Origin: Duganella levis
GTDB lineage: Bacteria; Pseudomonadota; Gammaproteobacteria; Burkholderiales; Burkholderiaceae_D
Length of the DNA stretch: 64,000 nucleotides
Assembly: GCF_009857605.1 (NCBI RefSeq)
Contig: NZ_WWCT01000019.1
Location: 62,001 to 126,000 of the forward strand
Direction: 5' to 3'
Within the stretch, counting starts at the first letter, position 1. Every line of letters starts with the position of its first letter. Both the position numbers and the translations under genes were made by a program. This document shows, one piece after another, positions 9,676 through 18,571 of the stretch. The notes beneath the pieces were generated by a model, which worked only from the letters and a program-made list of their open reading frames with translations, did no database searches and had not been told where the DNA came from.

Positions 9676-10401
9676 ATGCGCTTACCATCATGCCTCCTCC
9701 CCGCCGCCCTCTGGGCCCTGTGCGCCGGCGCTTATGCCGGTCCGGGTGAGCTGGTGATGCTGGCGCCTACCGATCAGGCCATGCCGATCGCGCGCTTCCA
9801 GAACGGCGCGGTGGCCGGCGGCATCGTCAAGGATTTCGGCGATGTGCTGGCGCAGCGCCTGGGCCGCCGCGCCGTCTACGTCAACGCCGACGGCCCGGAA
9901 GTCAAGCCGGCGCTCAGCAGCGGCCGCGCTGACGGCATGTGCTATGTGACACCGTTCTGGATCGACGGCGACTACCACTGGAGCGTGGCGCTGTTCCCGG
10001 ACGCCGAAATGATCGCCGCCCGCGTCGACATGCCGCACCTGCGCTCCCTCAAAGACCTGCGCGACAAGCCGGTCGGCACGGTGATCGGCTACCGCTACCA
10101 GCGCGTGGAGCAGGTGCTGGGGCAGCACTTCCGTCGCGTCGACGCGCCCGACATGGAAGCCAACATCCAGCAGATGATCGCCGGTAAAGTGCCATACACG
10201 ATGATCAGCGAGACCACGCTGAACTACCAGAACCGCATCAACCCCGGCATGAAGGTGCGCGGCGACCTGGTGTTTTCTGCCTACAAGGCGCAGTGCGCGT
10301 TCTCGCAAAAGTCGCAGGTACCGTTCAGCGAAATTTCGCGGGTGATCGACACGCTCATCAAGGATGGCAGTGTCGAGCAGATCCTGGCGCGCTACCGCTA
10401 A
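9676..10401 (+). CDS. Periplasmic solute-binding protein (SBP family 3-like)
   Basis: A 241-residue predicted periplasmic protein with a clear signal peptide (MRLPSCLLPAALWALCAGAYA) and a bilobed transporter-substrate-binding domain (DFGDVLAQRLGRRAVYVN, SGRADGMCYVTPFW, LKDLRDKPVGTVIGYRYQ, ending ISRVIDTLIKDGSVEQILARYR). It resembles the lone amino-acid-binding-type proteins common in Oxalobacteraceae. No permease or ATPase gene is adjacent, so it may serve a distant transporter or act as a sensor-type binding protein. I chose ATG 9676 over the upstream in-frame ATG at 9634 because only this start places the signal peptide at the N-terminus. Confidence 0.85.
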   Translation: MRLPSCLLPAALWALCAGAYAGPGELVMLAPTDQAMPIARFQNGAVAGGIVKDFGDVLAQRLGRRAVYVNADGPEVKPALSSGRADGMCYVTPFWIDGDYHWSVALFPDAEMIAARVDMPHLRSLKDLRDKPVGTVIGYRYQRVEQVLGQHFRRVDAPDMEANIQQMIAGKVPYTMISETTLNYQNRINPGMKVRGDLVFSAYKAQCAFSQKSQVPFSEISRVIDTLIKDGSVEQILARYR

Positions 10402-10404
10402 GCC

Positions 10405-11997
10405 TTAGTGCGCATCGGCTGACGGTGCTTTCGGCGGCGCGATCTTGCGCATCAGCGGCACCATCGCAAACGCCAGCACAAAGCACACCATCACACACAG
10501 GAACACATCGCCGAAGGTTTGCGTTTGCGCCTCGCGCAGCGTCAGCGTCCATAGCTGCCTCAAGGCGCCGGCTTGCGCGCTGCCGTTGTCCAGCCCCCAC
10601 GCCAGCAGGTTGCTGCCGGCGCAGGACAGCATCTGTCCCATCGCCTCGTTACTGGCGTTGAGATGCTCGGCCAGCCGCTGGAAATGCAGGTTGGTGCGGT
10701 CGTTGATGATGGTGGCGCAGGCGGCGATGCCGATCGCGCCGCCCAGATTGCGCATCAGGTTAAACAGGCCGGAAGCCAGCTTCAAGCGATCCGGCGCCAG
10801 CCCGCCCAGCGTCAGCGTGACGGTCGGCGCGACGGCGAACTGCTGGCCCATACCGCGCAAGGCTTGCGGCAGCATCAGCTGGTCCGCGCCCCAGTCGTGG
10901 GTGATCGGTGCGAAGTTCCACATCGAGACGGCGAACATGGCCAGTCCCACCATCATCAGCCAGCGCAGGTCGACGCGATTGGCCAGCCACGAATACAGCG
11001 GGATCGACATGATCTGGAATATGCCGGTGGAGAACACGGCCAGGCCGATTTCCAGCGCGCTGAAACCGCGCACGCGGCCGAGGAACAGCGGCGTCAGATA
11101 AATCGTGGCGAAGATGCCGATGCCGGTGATGAAGGAAAAGAAGCAGCCCAGCGCGAAGTTGCGGTCCTTGAGTGCGCGCAGGTCGACGATGGGATGCGCA
11201 TACGTCAGCGTGCGCCAGATGAAGCCAACGCCGGCCAGGCCGGAAATCCACGCGGTGGTGAGTATCACATGGTCGCCGAACCAGTCCAGGCGCGGGCCTT
11301 CTTCCAGCGTATATTCCAGGCAGCCGAGGAAGAGCGACATCAGCAAGATACCGAAGTAGTCGGCGTCCTTGATCAGGTTCAGGTTGGGCCGGTCGATCTT
11401 GACCAGCATCGGCACCACCACGGCCACAAATATCCCCGGCACCAGATTGATGAAGAACAGCCAGTGCCAGCTGAAATGGTCGGTGATCCAGCCGCCCACG
11501 GTGGGACCGAGCGTGGGCGCCAGCGAGGCCAGTGCGCCGACGGTGGCGGCAGCAATCACGCGCTGTTTCCCGGCGAAGAAGTAGAACGCGGTGGTGAATA
11601 CCATCGGGATCATCGAGCCGCCGATAAAGCCTTGCAGCGCGCGAAAGGCGATCATGCTGTTGATGTCCCACGCCATGCCGCACAACATGCTGGCGACGGT
11701 GAAGCCGGCTGCCGATCCGGCAAACAGCCAGCGCGTGGAGAACACCCGCGACAGCCAGCCGGACATCGGGATGACGATGATTTCCGCGATCAGGTAGCTG
11801 GTTTGTACCCACACCGTTTCATCGGCGCCGGCCGACAGCCCGCCGCCGATGTCGCGCAGCGAGGCAGAGACGATCTGGATATCCAGCAGCGCGATGAACA
11901 TGCCGACGCACATGGTGGCGAAGGCCAGCACCTTCCGGTTCATGGTCAGCTGCGGCGGCGCCCATGGTGCAGCGGCGGCAGGCATGGTGACACTCAT
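10405..11997 (-). CDS. DHA2-family MFS multidrug efflux permease (EmrB-like)
   Basis: A 530-residue inner-membrane drug:proton antiporter of the 14-helix DHA2 family. Typical features are the first helix (FIALLDIQIVSASLRDIGGG), ETVWVQTSYLIAEIIVIPMS, motif A-like GWLSRVFSTRWLF, the FRALQGFIGGSMIPM segment and GPTVGGWITDHFSWHWLFFIN. With the adjacent HlyD-like EmrA it would form a tripartite pump to an outer-membrane channel, plausibly the NodT-like protein encoded divergently at 13.7 kb. Its start overlaps the emrA-like stop in an ATGA, showing translational coupling. Confidence 0.93.
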   Translation of the reverse strand: MSVTMPAAAAPWAPPQLTMNRKVLAFATMCVGMFIALLDIQIVSASLRDIGGGLSAGADETVWVQTSYLIAEIIVIPMSGWLSRVFSTRWLFAGSAAGFTVASMLCGMAWDINSMIAFRALQGFIGGSMIPMVFTTAFYFFAGKQRVIAAATVGALASLAPTLGPTVGGWITDHFSWHWLFFINLVPGIFVAVVVPMLVKIDRPNLNLIKDADYFGILLMSLFLGCLEYTLEEGPRLDWFGDHVILTTAWISGLAGVGFIWRTLTYAHPIVDLRALKDRNFALGCFFSFITGIGIFATIYLTPLFLGRVRGFSALEIGLAVFSTGIFQIMSIPLYSWLANRVDLRWLMMVGLAMFAVSMWNFAPITHDWGADQLMLPQALRGMGQQFAVAPTVTLTLGGLAPDRLKLASGLFNLMRNLGGAIGIAACATIINDRTNLHFQRLAEHLNASNEAMGQMLSCAGSNLLAWGLDNGSAQAGALRQLWTLTLREAQTQTFGDVFLCVMVCFVLAFAMVPLMRKIAPPKAPSADAH

Positions 11998-13049
11998 TGC
12001 TGGCCGCCGGCGACGCGCACATCAATCTCCGCGTTGACCGACAGGCCGGGACGCAGCACACCCAGTCGACCATCCGCCTCGTCGAGCACAATCCGCACCG
12101 GCACGCGCTGGACGATCTTGGTAAAGTTGCCGGTGGCGTTCTCCGGCGGCAGCACGCTGAATTGCGCACCGGTGGCCGGCGCCAGGCTGGCCACCGTGCC
12201 ATGGAATACGTGACCCGGCATCACATCCGCCACCACCGTCGCGCGCAGGCCCGGCTTGAAGCGCGCCAGCTGGCCTTCCTTGAAGTTGGCGTCCACCCAC
12301 AAGCCCTGCGACGGTACGATGGCCAGCAGCTGGCTGCCCACCGTGGCATACGCACCTTCACGCGCGCGGCGGTTGCCGATCACGCCATCGATCGGCGCGC
12401 GCAGCACCGTGTATTCGAGATTCAGCCTGGCCAGGTCGCGCTCCGCGATGGCCTGTTCAAGCGCGGCCTGCGCCTGCTGCTTGCGCGTGCCGATGACGTC
12501 CAGCTCACGCTGCGCGGCGACCAACTGCGCCTTCGCTTTCTGATCGCCGGCCAGCGCCTGCTTGTATTCCGCATCGGCCTTCTGCGAACTTTGCAGCGAC
12601 ACGGCGGCCTTGGCGGACAGGTTCTGGTAGCGCGTCTGGTCATCGCGCGCCCGCGAGGTTTCGGCGCTGCTGGCGGAGACGCCTGCGCGGGCCTGGCCGA
12701 TCACCGCGTCCTGCAACTGACGGGTGGCGTCCAGGTTGGCCAGCGACGCCTGCGCGGCCGCCACCACGCCTTCCGCCTTGGCCAGCGCGGCGCGGTAGTC
12801 GCGGTCATCCAGTCGCGCGATGACGTCGCCGACGTGCACCTGCTGATTGTCGCTGACTTCCAGCCGCGTGATGTAGCCGGCCACCTTGGGCGCGACCACC
12901 GTTACGTTGCCGCCGATGTAGGCGTCGTCGGTGTCTTCCACAAAGCGGCCGTTGCTCCACCAGTGATAACCGAAGCCCGCCACGCCGATGGCGACGGCGG
13001 CGATCACGACGCGCGTGATCAGGCGTTTGCGGTTTGGTGCGGTGCTCAT
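11994..13049 (-). CDS. EmrA-like membrane-fusion protein of the efflux pump
   Basis: A 351-residue periplasmic adaptor (HlyD/EmrA family). It has a short cytoplasmic tail, one transmembrane helix near residues 10-30 (LITRVVIAAVAIGVAGFGYH), the DTDDAYIGGNVTVVAPKVAG lipoyl half-motif, a long coiled-coil hairpin and the second half-motif (YTVLRAPIDGVIGNRRAREG). The frame extends upstream, but I chose ATG 13049: GGAG lies at a suitable distance, the membrane anchor then sits at the N-terminus, and the ATG overlaps the regulator's TGA. The upstream extension is arginine-rich read-through of the regulator's coding sequence. Confidence 0.93.
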   Translation of the reverse strand: MSTAPNRKRLITRVVIAAVAIGVAGFGYHWWSNGRFVEDTDDAYIGGNVTVVAPKVAGYITRLEVSDNQQVHVGDVIARLDDRDYRAALAKAEGVVAAAQASLANLDATRQLQDAVIGQARAGVSASSAETSRARDDQTRYQNLSAKAAVSLQSSQKADAEYKQALAGDQKAKAQLVAAQRELDVIGTRKQQAQAALEQAIAERDLARLNLEYTVLRAPIDGVIGNRRAREGAYATVGSQLLAIVPSQGLWVDANFKEGQLARFKPGLRATVVADVMPGHVFHGTVASLAPATGAQFSVLPPENATGNFTKIVQRVPVRIVLDEADGRLGVLRPGLSVNAEIDVRVAGGQQ

Positions 13050-13564
13050 GCTGGTTCTCCGGAAGTGGCGGCGGCGCGGCGTTCGGCGGCGCGCTGCATG
13101 CGCAGGTGGGTGGATTCGGTGGCAGCCGGGCCGGCGGCGGTGAAATGGCGCGCGCGGTCGATGGGGATGCCGGTGTTGGCGTCCACCAGCACCGGATCGG
13201 CTTCCGCCCCGGTCACGCTGTCGCGCAGGATGATGGTCTTGCCTTCCGGCGCGAAGTGCTTGTTGCCCCACGCGAGCATGGCCAGCATCACCGGACGGAA
13301 ATCGCGACCGGCTTCGGTCAGCACATATTCGTCGCGCGGCGGTTTGTCGGAATAGCGGCGGCGCTCCAGCAGGCCGGATTCCACCAGGTCGTTCAGGCGG
13401 CGGGTCAGCATATTGGGCGCGATGCCCAGGCTTTTCTTGAAGCCGTCAAAGCGCGTCTCGCCGTAGAAGCATTCGCGCAGGATCATGATGCTCCACCACT
13501 CGCCCACCCGGTCCAGGCTGCGCGCGATTGGACATGGCATGGCGCTCAGATTCGTCTTCAGCAT
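13046..13564 (-). CDS. HxlR-family winged-helix transcriptional regulator
   Basis: A 172-residue DNA-binding protein of the HxlR/MarR-like group. It has the diagnostic early cysteine (PCPIARSLDRVGEWWSIMIL), FDGFKKSLGIAPNMLTRRLNDLVESGLL as the recognition-helix region, and the wing and YVLTEAGRDF. HxlR regulators often sense reactive electrophiles or redox stress through the N-terminal Cys. It is the first gene of an operon with emrA- and emrB-like genes (ATGA overlaps at both junctions) and faces the NodT-like gene. It therefore probably represses both its own operon and the divergent channel gene, through a palindrome at 13608-13623. Confidence 0.92.
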   Translation of the reverse strand: MLKTNLSAMPCPIARSLDRVGEWWSIMILRECFYGETRFDGFKKSLGIAPNMLTRRLNDLVESGLLERRRYSDKPPRDEYVLTEAGRDFRPVMLAMLAWGNKHFAPEGKTIILRDSVTGAEADPVLVDANTGIPIDRARHFTAAGPAATESTHLRMQRAAERRAAATSGEPA

Positions 13565-13607
13565 GATTTTGGTCCTTTAAAATTTATTGATTGCGATCAT
13601 CATGAAA

Positions 13608-13623
13608 ACAAGCATATACTTGT
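13608..13623. promoter_or_regulatory. Candidate HxlR operator (16-bp near-palindrome)
   Basis: ACAAGCATATACTTGT is palindromic in seven of eight base pairs. It lies in the 98-base AT-rich gap between the regulator and the divergent NodT-like gene, where a repressor could block both promoters. Assignment to this regulator rests on position and symmetry only. Confidence 0.5.
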
Positions 13624-13662
13624 TAGTATCAACTTGCAACAGACTTTTTAAGGGAGTGCAAA

Positions 13663-15099
13663 ATGGACAAGACAATTTGGCTGGCCAGAGCCGGCCTGCT
13701 GGCCTTGACCGCGCTGGCGGGATGCGCGACCGGGCCGGCGTACCAGCGGCCGGACGCGCCGCTGGCGGCGGCCTATCATTCGGCCGATGCGCTGGCCGGG
13801 CGCGCAACGACGCTGCCGGCGCCGGCGCTGGACGCGTGGTGGGATGGTTTCGACGATCCGGCCTTGCAGCGCATCGTGGCACGGGTGCTGGCGCAGAATC
13901 TGGACCTGGCGGCAGCGATGGCGCGGGTAGATCAGGCGCGGGCGGCGGCGCGCATGGCCGATGCACGGCTACTGCCGGAAGGTTCGCTCACAGCCAGCGC
14001 CGCGCATCAGCGGCAGTCGGTGAATAGCCCGATCGGCAAGATCGCCAGCAGCTTCCCTGGTTATAACCGTGAGCAGTCCTTGTATGACGCCGGACTTGGC
14101 GCCAGCTGGGAGCTGGATGTGGCGGGTGGCTTGCAGCATGGCGCGCAGGCGGCCGGCGCGGAGGCGCAGGCGGCGGAGGCGGATCGTCTCGGCGTGCGTG
14201 TGTCAGTAACGGCGGAAGCGGCGGATGCTTACTTCCGCGTGCGTGGCGCGCAGCGGCGCATCGCGCTGGCGCAGGAGCAGATCGCCACCAATGGTCGTCT
14301 GCTGGAGCTGGTGCGACTGCGATTGGCGGATGGTCTGGCGTCCAGCCGCGAGGCGGCGCAGGCAGAGGCGCTGGTGGCACAAGCCCGCGCCACCGTGCCG
14401 CCACTGCGCATCGAGCTGGAAGTGCAGCTGAACCGGCTGGATGTGCTGATGGGCGCTGCGCCGGGCACTTACGCAGCCGAACTGCCGGCACCCGCATTGC
14501 CTGAAATGCGCGTGCCGGCCATCTCGCTGTCGCAAGGGCCGGCGGATCTGCTGCGCCGGCGGCCGGACGTGATTGCGGCGGAGCGCCGCTTGGCTGCATC
14601 CAATGCGCAAATCGGCGCGGCGATGGCGGAATACTATCCCAAGGTGACGCTGTCCGCCCTGCTGGGCCTCAGCAGCCTTGGTACCACAGGTCTGCTGACC
14701 GCAGCTTCGCTGCAACCGCAAGCCGCCGCCGGCCTGCGCTGGCGGCTATTTGACTTCGGCCGCATCGACGCCGACGTCGCTCGCGCCAAGGGCGCCAATG
14801 CCGAAGCACTGGCCGCCTACCGCAAAGCCGTGCTGCATGCTGCCGAAGATGTGGAAAACGCCGTCGTCACGCTCACGCAACTGGAAGACCAGCACACGGA
14901 ACTGGCGCAGGAAGTGGATGCCCATGCGCGCGCACGCGACGCGTCGGAACTGGCCTACAAAGGCGGCGCCGTCAGCCTGTACGAGGTGCTGGAAGAACAG
15001 CGCCAGCTACTGACCTCACGCGACCAGATGGCGCGCGTGAACGCGGACAACGCCCGCGCCGCCGTCGCCACCTTCCGCGCGGCGGGCGGCGGCTGGTAG
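13663..15099 (+). CDS. NodT/OprM-family outer-membrane efflux lipoprotein
   Basis: A 478-residue TolC-like channel of the RND/Emr-associated NodT family. It has a lipoprotein signal peptide ending LTALAGC (acylated Cys near residue 20), then the family-typical GPAYQRPDAP, two long coiled-coil OEP domains with the repeated LVRLRLADGLASSREAAQAEAL-type helices, the DLLRRRPDVIAAERRLAASNAQIGAA block, and AYKGGAVSLYEVLEEQRQLL near the end. A Shine-Dalgarno (GGGAG) precedes ATG 13663. It is divergent from the hxlR-emrA-emrB-like operon and most likely supplies its outer-membrane exit duct. Only seven bases separate its stop from the convergent exoprotein gene. Confidence 0.93.
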   Translation: MDKTIWLARAGLLALTALAGCATGPAYQRPDAPLAAAYHSADALAGRATTLPAPALDAWWDGFDDPALQRIVARVLAQNLDLAAAMARVDQARAAARMADARLLPEGSLTASAAHQRQSVNSPIGKIASSFPGYNREQSLYDAGLGASWELDVAGGLQHGAQAAGAEAQAAEADRLGVRVSVTAEAADAYFRVRGAQRRIALAQEQIATNGRLLELVRLRLADGLASSREAAQAEALVAQARATVPPLRIELEVQLNRLDVLMGAAPGTYAAELPAPALPEMRVPAISLSQGPADLLRRRPDVIAAERRLAASNAQIGAAMAEYYPKVTLSALLGLSSLGTTGLLTAASLQPQAAAGLRWRLFDFGRIDADVARAKGANAEALAAYRKAVLHAAEDVENAVVTLTQLEDQHTELAQEVDAHARARDASELAYKGGAVSLYEVLEEQRQLLTSRDQMARVNADNARAAVATFRAAGGGW

Positions 15100-15106
15100 C
15101 GCCGGC

Positions 15107-18100
15107 TTAGCCGTAAGGCGTGTAGGCAAAGCCGTTGCCAATCACCTGGGCGACGGCCGCCTGGTTTTCCGCACTTTCGCTGAAAGCGGTCAGCAGCTCG
15201 GCACGCGTGGTGTCGCTCTGCAGGTGCGACAACCAGAAACTGTTACCTTCGGCGTCAGGCGCGCGCCCCAGCACGTTCTGGTACATCAGCTTGACCAAGT
15301 CGGCATCGCTGGTCGCGCTGCCATAGGTGCGGGCAAATTCCGGGCTGGTGAGGAAGAGGCTGGCCACCTCCTTCAAGCTCATGCCGTGGTCCATTTGCGT
15401 GATCCAGAAGCCCAGCCCTTCCTGGTCTGGTGCGCGGTTGAAGGCACTCTTGTACAAGCGATAAGCCTGGCCGCCGATGCCGTCGGTATCGAGCGCATAC
15501 CCGCCGTCGCTGAACAGCAGGCGCTCGACGCCGGCCAGCTTGTCACCGGTGGCGCTGCGGTAGTCCCTGACCACCGCGCTGCCATCACTGCCGCGGGAAA
15601 TGTTGAAGGAACTGCGGGAGGAAGCGTAATACACGGTGTCGGTACCGGCGCCGCCATCCAGGGTCAGGCCGTTGCCGCTGCCGATCAGGTAATCATTGCC
15701 GTTGGTCCCGGCGCTGACCGGCTTGGTGGTGGTGAACGAGAAGCTTTGCGACCCGGCGCTATTGCCAGCCAGGTCCACCACGATGCCCTGCGGCAGGTTG
15801 ACGGTGTAGGTCATGCCCGGCATCAGCGTGGCGCGCGGGTCGACCGTCAGCGTGTTGCCGGCCACCGTGGCCAGCAGCGGGCCGTTGGCGCCCTGCACCA
15901 CCGCGCCATAGCCGTCGGTCAGCGTGACGCCGCTGCCGAGCATGATGGTTTCATCGAAGGTCAGCGAGAATGTCGGCTTCAGCCCGATGTCGGTGGCGCC
16001 GGCCGCGATGCTGCTCGACAGCAGTTTCGGACCGGTCGTGTCGAGGTTGGCCTGGACTTCCACCACCGTGTAGCTGCCGGTACTGCCGGCCTGTCCGCTG
16101 CCGCGCACATCGAGGTAATAGTCGCCGCTGGTGGCGGCCCAATACTGAAGCCGCGGGTCGCTGCCGTGGCTGGCGTCAGGGAGGCTGGAATAGGCCAGGC
16201 TGTTGCCGTTGGCTGCCAACAGGGTCATGCTGGCGGCGCTGCCATACAGAATGCCGGTGTCCAGCGTGCCGCCGCCGCTCTTGTTGCCTTTCAGGTCGAA
16301 CACATAGCTGCGGCCGGCGTCCAGGTGGACCCTGATCCAGTCATGGTCGTCGGCCACGCCGATCACGCCGTGCAGCGGCGCGGCCGGGGTGAGCATGGCG
16401 GTAGTCTTGGTGTCGGCGCTGAAGTCGTCGATCCCCATCGACCTGGCCACCAGCGTATAGGCGCCGCTCCAGTTGTAGGCGGACGAGGCCGACACGCCCA
16501 CGTAATAATCGCCGCTCGCGCTGGCTTCAAACAGGCGCACCACCTTGTCGCTGCTGCTGACATAACGGACGTTGAGGTAGCCCGGTCCGCTGACATCGAG
16601 GTTGAGCGCATAGTAGTTAGTGCCGGTTTGCGGCGTCAGTTCCACTGAATAGGTCATGCCGGCGACGACACTCAGTTTGAACATGTCCTTGTCCGTCGTC
16701 AGTTCCAGTTCGCCCTTGACCACGCTGTCCGGCGCCATCGCGGCGGCATGCGCCTGGTCATTGCCATAGTCGTCGGCCTTGCCCAGCTGGGCCTTGACCG
16801 TATAGCTGCCGCTAGAGTTGGTGGAACCGACTTCCACGTAATACGTGCCCTTGGTGGTCGGGGTAAACGGGACGGTGATGCCGGTGCCATAGCTATAGTT
16901 CGAGGTGCCGGCCACCTGGTTGCCGTTGCTGTCGAGCAGCTTGAACGACACGTAGCTGGACGAATTCAGCGTGCCGCCGCCCTCGGCGGCGCCGTCCAGC
17001 TTGAACCAATAATAGCCGCCGGCATTGAGCGACACGGCAAACCAGTCGCGGTCGCCACCACTTTCAATCACGCCCTTGGTGGCGCCGCCGATGTTGAGGC
17101 GGCCGGCGGTGCCGCTATTGGCGCTGAAGTCGTCCGTGGCCGCGCTGGCGGTCAGCGTAAAGGCGGTGTTGCTGTTGCTCGCATAGTAGTTGGTCTGGGA
17201 CAGATAATAAGTGCCGTCCTTGCCGGGCGTGTAGCTGTAGCTGGTATTCGTGTTGCCGTAGCCCAGGCTGGCCAACTGCTGGCCGTTGGCATCCAGCAGC
17301 AGGCTGTTGATGCTGTAGCCCGCTGGGGCGTCGCTGGTCAGATCAAATTTATAGGTGACGCCTGCTTTCAGGTCAACCTTCAACATATCGATATCGCGCG
17401 CACCTTGCAGCAGACCGTTGACCGCACTTCCCAGCGTCAGGGCGGTGGCGGTAGCCTGGGTATTGCCATAATCGTCGAGTTCGCCAGCAGAGGCGGCCAG
17501 CACGTAAGACTGCACGACGGTACCGCTGACGCCGATGCCGTATACGCCGCTTACCGTGGCCTGGTAGCGCAGGGTAATGCTGCCATCGCTCGCCGTGCTG
17601 CCGGTATTCCCATAGTCATAGGCACCGGAAGGCAGATACACGTTCAGCGAGGGCGCCCCGGCGGCAGTGCCGTGCGGCTTCAAGGTCAGCGTGTAAATAT
17701 TGCCGGCCTCCAGGCTGATCTTGAAACGGTCGGCATCGGAATAATAGTCGATGCTGCCGCTGATCTGGCCGCCGGCGGATAGCTCGGCGGAACTGGTATT
17801 GTCGTTGGCGTAGTCGTCGGCGATGATTTGCATGGTCTGGCTGTAGGCGCCGGTGCGCCCGCCGGCGCTGACGGCCAGGTAATAGTCGCCACTGGTGGTG
17901 GCGACGAACGGCGACTGACCGACCGAGGTCTGGTAATTGCCATTGGCGTCGTACACCACCGGGGTATAGTAAGACGCATTCGCCAGGACGCCGGCGCCGG
18001 TAAAACCGACGACCTGGCCGGCATCGGCGTGGAATTTGAACCAGTCGACATCATCGAGACGCTCGAAGACGCCGGAGACCGCCACACCGTTGGTCAGGCT

Positions 18101-18496
18101 GGCCGTGGTTTGCACATCGGCGCGGTAGTCGTCCGCAGCAGGCGTGACTGCTTTGACGGTGTAACCACCCGTGTAGTAGCTGCGCATGCTGAAAAAATAG
18201 GTGCCGCTGCTCTGTGCGGTGAACTGCCCCACGGCTCCCGTGGCGCTACTATAGGTTGAGATGTACGACCCCACGTTCCCTTGGGCATCGTACATCGATA
18301 AGTCAATGTTGCTGAAATTGCTCAGCGCACTGCTGCTGTTTGCATTGCCGGCGACGGAGAACAGATAGGTGGTGCCGGCCGTCAGCGAGATCTTGAACCA
18401 GTCGGTATCGTAATTGGTTTCCACCACGCCGGTGGTGCTGCCGCCGACTGTCAGTTTGCCAGTGGTAATGATGCTCGCGCTGTAGTCGTCGGCCAT
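15107..18496 (-). CDS. Large exoprotein: seven PPC-like repeats, Ig-like domain, DUF4214
   Basis: A 1129-residue protein with no Sec signal peptide. About seven units of about 110-125 residues each start DDYxxx and contain a DxDWFKVxLxAGxxYxF core and a GDYYVxV-type end strand, as in bacterial pre-peptidase C-terminal beta-sandwich domains. They span residues 1 to about 815. A Big_5/SbsA-like Ig domain follows (FTFDETIMLGSGVTLTD style, about 820-930). Then comes one RTX-like motif (GTNGNDYLIGSGNGLTLDGG), and a DUF4214 repeat closes the protein (RLYKSAFNRAPDQEGLGFWI, then MYQNVLGRAPDAEGNSFWL). Absence of a signal peptide plus RTX/DUF4214 suggests type I export. The apparatus at 54-57 kb is one candidate. 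Function is unknown; surface adhesion is a reasonable guess. Confidence 0.85.
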   Translation of the reverse strand: MADDYSASIITTGKLTVGGSTTGVVETNYDTDWFKISLTAGTTYLFSVAGNANSSSALSNFSNIDLSMYDAQGNVGSYISTYSSATGAVGQFTAQSSGTYFFSMRSYYTGGYTVKAVTPAADDYRADVQTTASLTNGVAVSGVFERLDDVDWFKFHADAGQVVGFTGAGVLANASYYTPVVYDANGNYQTSVGQSPFVATTSGDYYLAVSAGGRTGAYSQTMQIIADDYANDNTSSAELSAGGQISGSIDYYSDADRFKISLEAGNIYTLTLKPHGTAAGAPSLNVYLPSGAYDYGNTGSTASDGSITLRYQATVSGVYGIGVSGTVVQSYVLAASAGELDDYGNTQATATALTLGSAVNGLLQGARDIDMLKVDLKAGVTYKFDLTSDAPAGYSINSLLLDANGQQLASLGYGNTNTSYSYTPGKDGTYYLSQTNYYASNSNTAFTLTASAATDDFSANSGTAGRLNIGGATKGVIESGGDRDWFAVSLNAGGYYWFKLDGAAEGGGTLNSSSYVSFKLLDSNGNQVAGTSNYSYGTGITVPFTPTTKGTYYVEVGSTNSSGSYTVKAQLGKADDYGNDQAHAAAMAPDSVVKGELELTTDKDMFKLSVVAGMTYSVELTPQTGTNYYALNLDVSGPGYLNVRYVSSSDKVVRLFEASASGDYYVGVSASSAYNWSGAYTLVARSMGIDDFSADTKTTAMLTPAAPLHGVIGVADDHDWIRVHLDAGRSYVFDLKGNKSGGGTLDTGILYGSAASMTLLAANGNSLAYSSLPDASHGSDPRLQYWAATSGDYYLDVRGSGQAGSTGSYTVVEVQANLDTTGPKLLSSSIAAGATDIGLKPTFSLTFDETIMLGSGVTLTDGYGAVVQGANGPLLATVAGNTLTVDPRATLMPGMTYTVNLPQGIVVDLAGNSAGSQSFSFTTTKPVSAGTNGNDYLIGSGNGLTLDGGAGTDTVYYASSRSSFNISRGSDGSAVVRDYRSATGDKLAGVERLLFSDGGYALDTDGIGGQAYRLYKSAFNRAPDQEGLGFWITQMDHGMSLKEVASLFLTSPEFARTYGSATSDADLVKLMYQNVLGRAPDAEGNSFWLSHLQSDTTRAELLTAFSESAENQAAVAQVIGNGFAYTPYG

Positions 18497-18571
18497 AGTG
18501 TTTTGATAAGTTAACTTTTACATAGATTTACCTATATTACCAAATTGCCGTTTAGAAAAACTATCAAATAG

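Noticed and set aside
13050..13271. Extended N-terminus (74 residues) for the EmrA-like protein
   Set aside because: The extension is Arg/His-rich read-through of the HxlR gene in another frame and would bury the membrane anchor.
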